Origin: an uncultured Flavobacteriia bacterium
GTDB taxonomy: Bacteria; Bacteroidota; Bacteroidia; Flavobacteriales_D; Crocinitomicaceae
Direction of reading: 5' to 3'
Assembly: GCA_903928365.1 (NCBI GenBank)
Contig: CAIYQV010000176.1
Coordinates: 1-17,975, forward strand
DNA: 17,975 nt
Shown here: in pieces, positions 6,732 to 14,129 of the stretch
Position numbering within the stretch: the first letter of the stretch is position 1
How the letters are laid out: the number at the start of each line of letters is the position of its first letter
Program-made: the position numbers and the translations under genes
The notes under the pieces: generated by a model
Told to the model about the DNA's origin: nothing
What the model saw: only the letters and a program-made list of their open reading frames with translations
The model's database searches: none

Positions 6732-9344
6732 ATGAAAGTTTCCGAAATACGTCAGCAGTTTTTTGATTTTTTCGCTTCCAAAGGACACGATATCGTTCCA
6801 TCAGCACCAATGGTGGTAAAAAATGATCCCACCCTCATGTTTACCAATGCCGGGATGAATCAGTTTAAAGATTTTTTCCTGGGAAATGCTGTTCCTAAAA
6901 ACAAGCGCGTGGCCAATTCACAGAAATGTTTACGCGTTTCAGGAAAGCATAATGACTTAGAAGAAGTAGGCGTGGACACCTATCACCACACCATGTTCGA
7001 AATGCTCGGAAACTGGTCGTTTGGAGATTATTTCAAGGAAGAAGCCATTGGATGGGCCTGGGAACTCTTAACGGAGGTTTACAAGATCCCTAAGGACAAG
7101 CTATATGTGACTGTTTTCGAAGGAGACACCAAAGACAACGTACCGAGAGATGAGGAGAGTTTTACCATCTGGAAGAAATACATCCACGAAGACCGCATTA
7201 TCCTGGCTTCCAAAAAAGATAATTTCTGGGAAATGGGAGATACTGGACCCTGCGGACCTTGCACAGAGATCCACGTTGACATGCGATCAAAAGCAGAGAG
7301 AGATCATGTTGACGGAAAAACCCTCGTGAATTTCGACCACCCACAAGTAATCGAGATCTGGAACAACGTTTTCATGCAATTCAACAGAAAAGCAGATGGT
7401 TCATTAGAACCTCTTCCCGCAAAACATGTGGATACAGGAATGGGATTGGAACGTCTGGCAATGGCCTTGCAGGGAAAAACCTCCAATTACGATACCGACC
7501 TGTTTCAAACACTCATTCAACACATGGAAAAAGTGGCCAACGTGGAATATGGGAAACTCGAAGAAGTGGACATTGCTCTTCGTGTGATCGCAGACCACGT
7601 TCGCGCTATCGCATTCTCCATTGCCGACGGACAATTACCTTCCAGTAATGGTGCAGGTTATGTGATCAGACGAATTTTAAGAAGAGCCGTTCGATATGGT
7701 TACCAAACACTTGGATTAAAAGAGCCTTTCCTTTGTGACCTGTCAAATGTTTTGTGTGAACAAATGGGCAATCCATTCCATGAGTTGGTGCAGCAGAAAT
7801 CGTTGGTTGAAAAAGTAATTCGTGAAGAAGAAGCAAGTTTCTTCCGAACGCTTGATCAAGGGTTGAAGCGCATAGACACCATTATTGAATCGACTAAACA
7901 GTCGATGAATGACATCATTGATGGAAAGGCCATTTTTGAATTATATGACACTTATGGTTTCCCGGTAGATCTTACTTCCCTCATTGCCAGAGAAAATGAA
8001 TTAAGCATTGATGAAGCCGCTTTCAATGAAGAACTACAAAAGCAAAAAGACCGTTCACGTTCTGCAACATCCATAGAAACAGACGACTGGGTGGATGTAC
8101 ACGGTGAAGGTCAAACCGAATTTGTAGGATACGATCAGTTAACTACCGATGTGAAGATCTTGCGGTACCGTAAAGTAATTCAAAAACAAAAGGAATTCTA
8201 TCAACTCGTGCTGGATCGTACACCTTTCTATGCTGAAGGCGGAGGTCAAGTGGGAGACAAAGGATCTTTAGAATCAAACGGTCAGAAAACAACCATCTTC
8301 GACACCAAAAAGGAAAACAACCTGATCATTCACTTGTGTGAAGCTATGCCTTTGGATCCGAAATCGATATTCAAGGCAACGGTAAACCTATCTAAAAGAG
8401 AGGCTTCAGCGAGCAATCACTCAGCAACACACTTGCTTCACCACGCGCTGCGATCAGTTCTAGGAACGCATGTGGAGCAAAAAGGATCTTTGGTGAATCC
8501 GGAATACCTTCGTTTCGACTTCTCCCATTTCTCTAAAGTCACGGATGACGAGATGGCACAGATCGAAGCATTGGTGACGGAAGAAATACATCGAAATATT
8601 GCACTTGACGAACGAAGAAATGTCCCGATGGACACGGCCCTTGAAATGGGTGCGATGGCCCTGTTTGGAGAAAAATATGGCGATGCCGTGCGAGTCATCA
8701 AATTTGGAAACTCCGTTGAATTGTGTGGAGGAACACATGTATCCTCAACAGGAAAAATAGGTTTATTCAAGATCACTTCCGAATCAGCTGTTGCCGCAGG
8801 AGTAAGAAGGATCGAAGCGATCACCTCCGCTACGGCTGAAAAATACTTCCGTGAAAAAGCTGATCAACTGGATGCCGTGGCGATAAGTTTGCGAAATCCA
8901 AAAGATCTTTTGAAAGCGGTAGAGGACCTCATTTCTAAGAATAATCAGCTCACCAAAGAGATCGAACAACTTCAAAAGGAAAAAGCGCTCAATGTAAAAG
9001 GAGATCTTAAAAAATTAATTGAAGAAATTAATGGAGTGAATTTCTTAGGAACGATTGTTCCCTTGGATGGGGGCTCTATCAAGGATATTTTGTTTCAATT
9101 GAAAGGAGAATTAAACAGTTTCGTTGGTGTCATAGGAGGTAACGAAGGAGACAAATGTACCTTGAGTATCATTGCGTCAGATGATGTGATTCAGAGCAAA
9201 GGCTTAAATGCTGGACAGCTCGTGAGGGAAGTTTCAAAACATATCCAAGGTGGCGGAGGAGGTCAACCTTTCTTTGCTACAGCTGGTGGTAAAAATCCTT
9301 CCGGACTTCAAGCGGCAATTCAGGAGGTTAGAGAAAAACTCTGA
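6732..9344 (+). CDS. alaS: Alanyl-tRNA synthetase
   Basis: Class II synthetase that charges tRNA-Ala and hydrolyses mischarged Ser/Gly-tRNA-Ala. At 870 residues it is full length. The aminoacylation domain starts with IRQQFFDFFASKGH and has PTLMFTNAGMNQFKDFFLG, motif 2 near TYHHTMFEMLGNWSFGDYFK, and motif 3 near GMGLERLAM. The editing domain has the metal-binding HSATH at 563-567 and C665-G-G-T-H669. A coiled coil of about residues 735-755 (KNNQLTKEIEQLQKEKAL) leads into the C-Ala/DHHA1 domain with GGGGGQPFFATAGGK near the end. All catalytic and zinc residues I looked for are present. The gene is divergent from dnaK and is followed 2 bases later by a glycosyltransferase gene, so the two are likely co-transcribed. 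Confidence 0.97.
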   Translation: MKVSEIRQQFFDFFASKGHDIVPSAPMVVKNDPTLMFTNAGMNQFKDFFLGNAVPKNKRVANSQKCLRVSGKHNDLEEVGVDTYHHTMFEMLGNWSFGDYFKEEAIGWAWELLTEVYKIPKDKLYVTVFEGDTKDNVPRDEESFTIWKKYIHEDRIILASKKDNFWEMGDTGPCGPCTEIHVDMRSKAERDHVDGKTLVNFDHPQVIEIWNNVFMQFNRKADGSLEPLPAKHVDTGMGLERLAMALQGKTSNYDTDLFQTLIQHMEKVANVEYGKLEEVDIALRVIADHVRAIAFSIADGQLPSSNGAGYVIRRILRRAVRYGYQTLGLKEPFLCDLSNVLCEQMGNPFHELVQQKSLVEKVIREEEASFFRTLDQGLKRIDTIIESTKQSMNDIIDGKAIFELYDTYGFPVDLTSLIARENELSIDEAAFNEELQKQKDRSRSATSIETDDWVDVHGEGQTEFVGYDQLTTDVKILRYRKVIQKQKEFYQLVLDRTPFYAEGGGQVGDKGSLESNGQKTTIFDTKKENNLIIHLCEAMPLDPKSIFKATVNLSKREASASNHSATHLLHHALRSVLGTHVEQKGSLVNPEYLRFDFSHFSKVTDDEMAQIEALVTEEIHRNIALDERRNVPMDTALEMGAMALFGEKYGDAVRVIKFGNSVELCGGTHVSSTGKIGLFKITSESAVAAGVRRIEAITSATAEKYFREKADQLDAVAISLRNPKDLLKAVEDLISKNNQLTKEIEQLQKEKALNVKGDLKKLIEEINGVNFLGTIVPLDGGSIKDILFQLKGELNSFVGVIGGNEGDKCTLSIIASDDVIQSKGLNAGQLVREVSKHIQGGGGGQPFFATAGGKNPSGLQAAIQEVREKL

Positions 9345-9346
9345 AT

Positions 9347-10636
9347 TTGGAACAGAAACGCACAGCCCTGTTGATAACCTATTATTGGCCTCCAGCCGGT
9401 GGGGCAGGTGTTCATCGGTGGTTGCGGTTTTCACGCTTTTTCAAAGAAAATGGTTGGAATCTGCATGTCTATTGCCCTGAAAACGCAGCATGGCCGACCA
9501 TCGACGAATCGTTGAATAAGGATATTGCAGAAGAATTGACAATCATCCGAAAGCCCATTTTCGAACCGCATAAATACCTGGGAAAGAAAAATAATCCCAA
9601 TCAGGGTTCCGGCATCACGCAACAGCAAAAAGGAAGCCTGTTTCAACGCTTCATTATTTGGGTTAGGGGCAATCTATTCATACCGGATGCGCGCGTTTTC
9701 TGGATCAAACCCAGTGTTGGTTTTTTGGACCGCTATCTGATCGATCATCCTGAAATAGGCACCATAATTTCCACGGGCCCACCGCATAGCATGCATCTGA
9801 TCGGCCAGGAATTAAAAAAAAGACATCCTAAAATACAATGGGTAGCTGATTTTAGAGATCCCTGGACAGAGATCGACTTCTATCAGGACCTTCTTCCAGG
9901 TAAATGGGCTGACAAACGGCATAAAAAACTAGAAAAATCTGTTTTGGAGGAAGCTGATAAAATAGTTACTATCAGTGAATCAGGAGCAAACGATCTCGAA
10001 CGAATTGGTAAACGCAAAGTGGAAGTCATCACCAATGGATTTATATTTCCTGAATTTGACTCAAAGACTATCGAGCTGGATGACAAATTCACGCTCGCAC
10101 ATTTCGGGTCCATGCCGTTTGCTCGAAATCCACAGGTAATGTGGGATGCTTTAAAAGCATTGATTCTCGAAATACCCGAATTAAGCAATTCACTACAGAT
10201 CAAATTGGTTGGACCAGTCGATTTTCAGGTAATTGAAAACGCAAACGTAGCCGGACTCAAGCCATTCCTGGTTCAAATTCCGGCGATTTCACATCAGGAA
10301 AGCCTTGAGATGCAACGAAAAACACAACTTTTGTTGCTGGTTGCAAACCGAACAGGAAATGTAAAAGGAATTCTTACTGGTAAGTTCTTTGAATACCTCG
10401 GCGCCAAACGTCCTATACTCGCCATCGGTGAAACGGAAAGCGATCTTGAATCAGCCATGCATTATACGGATGCCGGGCTTTTTGCAGGATATGAGGAAAC
10501 CGAAAAAGTCAAGGATTACCTTAGAAGTTGCTTCCTCGCATATAAGAAACAAAACCTCTATCACGAAGCTTCGAATCTGGATCGTTATTCCTCCGCCTCA
10601 CTGGCAAAGAAGTTCATTTCGCTATTGAAAAGTTAA
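9347..10636 (+). CDS. GT-B glycosyltransferase (group 1/GT4-like)
   Basis: Probable cytoplasmic or membrane-associated glycosyltransferase that transfers a sugar from a nucleotide donor; acceptor and donor cannot be told from sequence. It has 429 residues. The N-terminal Rossmann-type start ALLITYYWPPAGGAGVHRWLRF (7-28) has the glycine-rich loop GGAGV. Further conserved-looking segments are VWADFRDPWTEI-type (here WVADFRDPWTEI), ADKIVTISES, VEVITNGF and, in the C-terminal domain, LTGKFFEYLGAKRPILAIGE with the Glu expected for donor binding. The start is taken as TTG at 9347: upstream in frame lies a TAG at 9329-9331, and the family motif begins just after. The start is only 2 bases behind the alaS stop, suggesting translational coupling. 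The 3' end overlaps the convergent ATPase gene by 3 bases, with no terminator in between. Confidence 0.85.
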   Translation: MEQKRTALLITYYWPPAGGAGVHRWLRFSRFFKENGWNLHVYCPENAAWPTIDESLNKDIAEELTIIRKPIFEPHKYLGKKNNPNQGSGITQQQKGSLFQRFIIWVRGNLFIPDARVFWIKPSVGFLDRYLIDHPEIGTIISTGPPHSMHLIGQELKKRHPKIQWVADFRDPWTEIDFYQDLLPGKWADKRHKKLEKSVLEEADKIVTISESGANDLERIGKRKVEVITNGFIFPEFDSKTIELDDKFTLAHFGSMPFARNPQVMWDALKALILEIPELSNSLQIKLVGPVDFQVIENANVAGLKPFLVQIPAISHQESLEMQRKTQLLLLVANRTGNVKGILTGKFFEYLGAKRPILAIGETESDLESAMHYTDAGLFAGYEETEKVKDYLRSCFLAYKKQNLYHEASNLDRYSSASLAKKFISLLKS

Positions 10637-11763
10637 TTCCCTTCCCCACAGAATTCCATGAAGTTGTTTTGATGGAGAATCTTGGTGACTGCATCCGGGT
10701 ACAGATTTAAGAATGCGCGACTAATTTTCGTCTTCGGGTCAAATTTCCATTTAATCTCGTATGCGCTAAGTTGTTTTCTATTCAATTCTAAATAATCCAC
10801 TTCGGACTGATTGTAATTACGCCAGAAATAACTTTTAAAGTCTCGTCCGAGAAAAGAATTCATTTTCATTCGATCGCTGATCAAAAAATTCTCCCACAAT
10901 TGGCCAACATCCTTTCGAAGAGGAAGCAAATCGAAATCCTCAATGATCGCATTTCGAATACCATTGTCCCAGAAATAGATCTTTGACATTTTTGACACTT
11001 CCTTACGCGGATTAGTACTATATGCTCCAAGTCTAAATATCACAAATGATTTCTCTAACAGATCTAGGTAATTTTCGACCGTTTCAGATTTAACTCTTAG
11101 TGTGGTCGCCAATTCGTGAATAGACACTTCGCTCCCAATCTGATACGCCAGTAATTGCAATAATTTCTGCAATAGTTCTGGTTTACGAATATCTTTCCAG
11201 ACGAGCACATCCTTATACAAATATTGATTTGCCAGATTTTTCAAATTTGTTTCTGCTAGTTCTCTGTGAATAGTCACTTCCGGATAAGTACCAAAGACCA
11301 AGTGAAAAGGAAGATCTTCTGCCACTTTAAACGAAGATGAATCTGTATAGATTTCCTTTAGTGCGAATGGATAAAGATGAAAAAGAATATGTCGGCCGGT
11401 CAGTGGCTCAAAAATGCGATCTGATATCTCTAATGCGGAAGATCCCGTTGCGATAAACTGAATGTGTGTAAAGGTATCATGCAATAGTTTGAGAACCAAC
11501 CCCGGATTTTCAATACGCTGTACCTCATCGATCACAACAATCTTGTGTGTCCCGACAATTGCTTTTAAGCCGGGAATACTTGTATCTGCAAAAAGATCGC
11601 GTACTCGTTGTTCATCTGCATTTAAAAACAATACATCAGGTTGGTCTTGTAGGATTTCCCATAAGAATGTGGTCTTCCCTACCTGGCGTGCACCGGTAAG
11701 AATGAGTGTTTTTCGTTTGAACATCCATTTTTCAAACGACTGATATATGATTCTATCTCGCAT
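10633..11763 (-). CDS. AAA+ ATPase of the AAA_14 / DUF4143 family
   Basis: Stand-alone ATP-binding protein of unknown biological role. It has 376 residues. The N-terminal P-loop domain has Walker A GARQVGKTT (24-32), Walker B IVVIDE (75-80), a sensor-1-like IATGSSA (104-110) and LTGR (121-124). A winged-helix-like middle (about 195-250, with IHELATTLRVKSETVENYLDLLE) follows. The C-terminal DUF4143 part has WDNGIRNAI and a PD-(D/E)XK-like constellation: E291, D323 in SEVDYLE and E336-I-K338. This family is common in many copies in Bacteroidota and archaeal genomes, often acquired horizontally. No antitoxin, nuclease or transposase partner is next to it. ATG 11763 is the first start after an in-frame TGA at 11773-11775 (minus strand). 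Its own promoter and paired palindromes lie just upstream, arguing for independent regulation. Confidence 0.85.
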   Translation of the reverse strand: MRDRIIYQSFEKWMFKRKTLILTGARQVGKTTFLWEILQDQPDVLFLNADEQRVRDLFADTSIPGLKAIVGTHKIVVIDEVQRIENPGLVLKLLHDTFTHIQFIATGSSALEISDRIFEPLTGRHILFHLYPFALKEIYTDSSSFKVAEDLPFHLVFGTYPEVTIHRELAETNLKNLANQYLYKDVLVWKDIRKPELLQKLLQLLAYQIGSEVSIHELATTLRVKSETVENYLDLLEKSFVIFRLGAYSTNPRKEVSKMSKIYFWDNGIRNAIIEDFDLLPLRKDVGQLWENFLISDRMKMNSFLGRDFKSYFWRNYNQSEVDYLELNRKQLSAYEIKWKFDPKTKISRAFLNLYPDAVTKILHQNNFMEFCGEGN

Positions 11764-11773
11764 TCCTATGAAT

Positions 11774-11781
11774 CAAAAGTA
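11774..11781 (-). promoter_or_regulatory. -7 box of the AAA_14/DUF4143 ATPase gene
   Basis: On the minus strand this reads TACTTTTG, an exact TAnnTTTG match. It lies 10 bases before the ATG ending at 11763, which predicts an almost leaderless mRNA. The place where a -33 element would sit (about 11801-11805) is inside the first palindrome (11788-11805). Confidence 0.6.
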
Positions 11782-11787
11782 CTATTT

Positions 11788-11837
11788 TTTCCATCGTAAT
11801 GGAAATTTTAATACTTATTTTTCCATTATACTGGAAA
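11788..11837. promoter_or_regulatory. Twin TTTCCA-N-TGGAAA palindromes (probable operator pair)
   Basis: Site 1 is TTTCCAT-CGTA-ATGGAAA at 11788-11805, a perfect 7-bp-arm palindrome. Site 2 is TTTCCA-TTATAC-TGGAAA at 11820-11837, with 6-bp arms. Centres are 32 bp apart, close to three helical turns, so both face the same side of DNA. Site 1 covers the spacer and -33 region of the -7 box at 11774-11781, which suggests repression by a dimeric, possibly cooperative factor. Activation by a special sigma factor cannot be excluded. Confidence 0.65.
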
Positions 11838-11868
11838 TATTCATGGTTTTTAAGAAAATAAGAATCTA

Positions 11869-13038
11869 TTATCTACCGGGATTGGCAAACATTTTTACAT
11901 CTGCACCTTTGATCTCCTGACCACAAAGAATAACCAAACGCTCAACAATATTGCGGAGCTCTCGAATATTCCCAGTCCAATTGGTTTGCTGTAATGCTTC
12001 CAGCGCGTCTTTAGAAAATGTCTTTCTCGGAATGCCGTGTTCTGTACATACAAGTGTAATGAAATGTTCGGCCAATAATGGAATATCGCTTCTACGATCG
12101 TTCAACGAAGGAACATGAATGAGAATAACTGCCAAACGATGATACAAATCCTCACGGAAACGACCTTCTTCAATCTCTTTTCGAAGGTCCTTATTCGTTG
12201 CTGCTAATACACGACAATCCACTTTAATATCTTTCTCACCTCCGACCCTCTGGATTACATTCTCTTGCAGAGCACGCAGTACCTTTGCTTGCGCACTGGC
12301 TGACATATCACCGATCTCATCTAGAAAAATCGTACCACCTGATGCCAACTCAAACTTTCCTTTCTTATCCTTTACTGCTGAAGTAAACGCCCCTTTTTCA
12401 TGTCCAAACAATTCGCTTTCGATCAATTCCGATGGAATAGCAGCACAATTGACTTCAATAAATGGCATTTTATTCCGGTTAGACTGATCATGTAGCGAGC
12501 GAGCGACCAACTCCTTCCCTGTTCCATTACCTCCAGTAATCAAAACTCTTGCATCAGAAGGTGCCACTTTTTCGATCATTTCCTTGATCTGCTCAATCTC
12601 TTTGGACTCACCAATGATCGTACTACCTTTAATTCGTTTAACAGTTGTTTTTAACTGTTTAGTCTCCTCCACAAGAACGGTGCGGTCGTTTGCATTGCGC
12701 AAAGTCACCAGTATACGATTCAGATCCAGTGGTTTCTCAATAAAATCAAAGGCGCCTGATTTGATAGCCTGTACCGCGGTATCTATATTTCCATGGCCGC
12801 TAATCATGATCACCGGAGCCTCCACTTTAGCAACATTCAGTGCCGCCAGCACCTCCATCCCATCCATTTGAGGCATTTTTATATCGCAGAAAATCACGTC
12901 ATACAACTTGTTCGTCGCTTTATCTACTCCTTCTTTACCTTGCTCGGCTTCATCCACTTCGAAACCTTCAAATTCAAGAATCTCACGCAATGCGCGACGG
13001 ATCGCACGTTCATCATCAATAATCAGAATTCTAGCCAT
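11869..13038 (-). CDS. NtrC-family sigma-54-activating response regulator without an HTH domain
   Basis: Predicted two-component response regulator that remodels sigma-54 RNA polymerase by ATP hydrolysis. It has 389 residues. The receiver domain (1-about 120) has acidic pocket D8/D9, phosphoacceptor D52 in VIFCDIKMPQMDG, S80 in VMISGHG and K102 in FIEKP. The AAA+ domain (about 138-375) has IIGES, Walker A GGNGTGKE (169-176), the sigma-54 contact loop GAFTSA (216-221), Walker B GGTIFLDEIGD (234-244) and the arginine-finger region GRFREDLYHRL. The protein ends about a dozen residues after ELRNIVERLVIL, so the Fis-type DNA-binding domain of ordinary NtrC proteins (about 440-470 residues) is missing. 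As I recall, similar short versions are found across flavobacteria, so this is probably the native form. No histidine kinase gene lies nearby. Confidence 0.92.
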   Translation of the reverse strand: MARILIIDDERAIRRALREILEFEGFEVDEAEQGKEGVDKATNKLYDVIFCDIKMPQMDGMEVLAALNVAKVEAPVIMISGHGNIDTAVQAIKSGAFDFIEKPLDLNRILVTLRNANDRTVLVEETKQLKTTVKRIKGSTIIGESKEIEQIKEMIEKVAPSDARVLITGGNGTGKELVARSLHDQSNRNKMPFIEVNCAAIPSELIESELFGHEKGAFTSAVKDKKGKFELASGGTIFLDEIGDMSASAQAKVLRALQENVIQRVGGEKDIKVDCRVLAATNKDLRKEIEEGRFREDLYHRLAVILIHVPSLNDRRSDIPLLAEHFITLVCTEHGIPRKTFSKDALEALQQTNWTGNIRELRNIVERLVILCGQEIKGADVKMFANPGR

Positions 13039-13107
13039 TTTTTCGAGTACTTTGGGTAAAGATAACCAACCTGAATAAATTGATTCCTGTCACTACGGAC
13101 ATTATGC

Positions 13108-13121
13108 TTTTGTTAACAAAA
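13108..13121. repeat. 14-bp palindrome in the divergent gap between regulator and ABC operon
   Basis: TTTTGTT-AACAAAA is a perfect palindrome centred 76 bp from the regulator ATG and 86 bp from the ABC gene ATG. The 161-base gap (13039-13199) has only imperfect -7 boxes: TATCTTTA on the minus strand near 13058, and TAGCTTTA at 13173-13180 on the plus strand. The palindrome could be an operator serving both directions. Being A/T-rich, it could also arise by chance more easily than a mixed sequence. Confidence 0.4.
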
Positions 13122-13199
13122 CTCAGCGAATAAAATAGATCCTTTGCCTTCTCGCGACGCATTGAAAAATAGTAGCTTTAAACGATAAAATCCGCAAGA

Positions 13200-14129
13200 A
13201 TGCTTGAAGTTCAGCATATTTCAAAATCATTTGCCAGAAAACCAGCTCTGTCTGACATTTCATTGCACGTCAGTGAAGGGGAAATATTTGGACTTCTCGG
13301 TCCGAACGGCGCAGGAAAAACAACTTTAATCAGGATCATCAACAAGATTCTGGAGCAAGACAGCGGTATCGTTCGTTTGAATGGTGAGATCTTCACAGAA
13401 AGACATCTGGCTCTAATTGGTTACCTGCCCGAAGAGCGAGGCCTATACCGCAGTATGACTGTTGAGGCTCATGCCTTACTCCTTGGTCAACTCCGCGGAT
13501 TATCCGCTAAACAGGCTCAAATTCAGCTGGATCTTTGGCTAGAGAAATTTCAAATCGCCGATTGGAAGAAAAAGCGCATCGAAGAATTGTCAAAAGGAAT
13601 GGCGCAAAAAGTACAATTCATTTGCACTGTACTTCATGATCCAAAATTGCTCATTCTGGATGAACCCCTCAGCGGTTTTGATCCAGTGAACATCGAATTG
13701 ATCATGCAAGAATTACGAGAAATGAAACAAGGAGGAAAAACGATCATACTTTCCACGCACAATATGAAAAGTGTCGAAGAGATCTGCGACCGTGCGGCAC
13801 TTATACATCAATCCAAAAAAATCCTGGAAGGTAAAGTTTCAGACCTACAGCAGGAACGAAAAAAAGGGGATTATGCCGTTCGATTCCGAGGAAATATGAT
13901 TGCTTTTGTCAATGCACTATGGACAGGATTTGAACTTGTGGACAAGGAAATCCTTGGTGATGATCGTTTTGTTGCGAAGTTGAAAATGCGTGGAGAAAAT
14001 AGTTTTGAAGATCTGTTAAGAGTACTTATTGGTCAAGTACAGATCGAAGCAGCTTGGGAAGTTCTACCTTCAATGCAGGACATTTTTATAGAAATGGTTA
14101 GCGAAGAAAAGGAGGTGTCCAATGCGTAA
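13200..14129 (+). CDS. ABC transporter ATP-binding protein (NatA-like)
   Basis: Cytoplasmic ATPase of an ABC-2-type exporter; the partner is the permease that overlaps it. It has 309 residues. Walker A GPNGAGKT is at 34-41, and a Q-loop region GYLPEERGLY at about 74-83 has Pro-Glu-Glu-Arg, the pattern typical of the NatA branch. The signature is LSKGMAQK (130-137), Walker B LLILDEP (150-156) is followed by the D-loop LSGFD, and the switch histidine is H187 in STHNM. The C-terminal 80 or so residues are the DUF4162-like extension common in this branch. In Bacillus, NatAB exports Na+; for Bacteroidota homologues the substrate is not established, so I do not assign one. It is the first gene of a plus-strand operon with the permease and ppx. 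Confidence 0.92.
   Translation: MLEVQHISKSFARKPALSDISLHVSEGEIFGLLGPNGAGKTTLIRIINKILEQDSGIVRLNGEIFTERHLALIGYLPEERGLYRSMTVEAHALLLGQLRGLSAKQAQIQLDLWLEKFQIADWKKKRIEELSKGMAQKVQFICTVLHDPKLLILDEPLSGFDPVNIELIMQELREMKQGGKTIILSTHNMKSVEEICDRAALIHQSKKILEGKVSDLQQERKKGDYAVRFRGNMIAFVNALWTGFELVDKEILGDDRFVAKLKMRGENSFEDLLRVLIGQVQIEAAWEVLPSMQDIFIEMVSEEKEVSNA
14107..14117 (+). promoter_or_regulatory. Strong Shine-Dalgarno before the permease start
   Basis: GGAGGTG at 14111-14117 lies 4 bases before the ATG at 14122, inside the end of the ATPase gene. Strong Shine-Dalgarno sequences are uncommon in Bacteroidota and are not obvious at other starts in this window. With the 8-base gene overlap it fixes the permease start and suggests coupled translation. 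Part of the match may simply reflect the Lys-Glu-Val codons it encodes. Confidence 0.6.

Noticed and set aside
8438..8824. 128-codon minus-strand frame inside alaS
   Set aside because: It is the reverse complement of the AlaRS editing domain, including the zinc-site codons, so it is a shadow.
10633..13038. A defence or toxin-antitoxin pair formed by the DUF4143 ATPase and the neighbouring regulator
   Set aside because: The two genes are separated by 105 bases with a separate promoter, and the regulator is a standard NtrC-type protein. There is no toxin, antitoxin or nuclease gene, so nothing supports a joint system.
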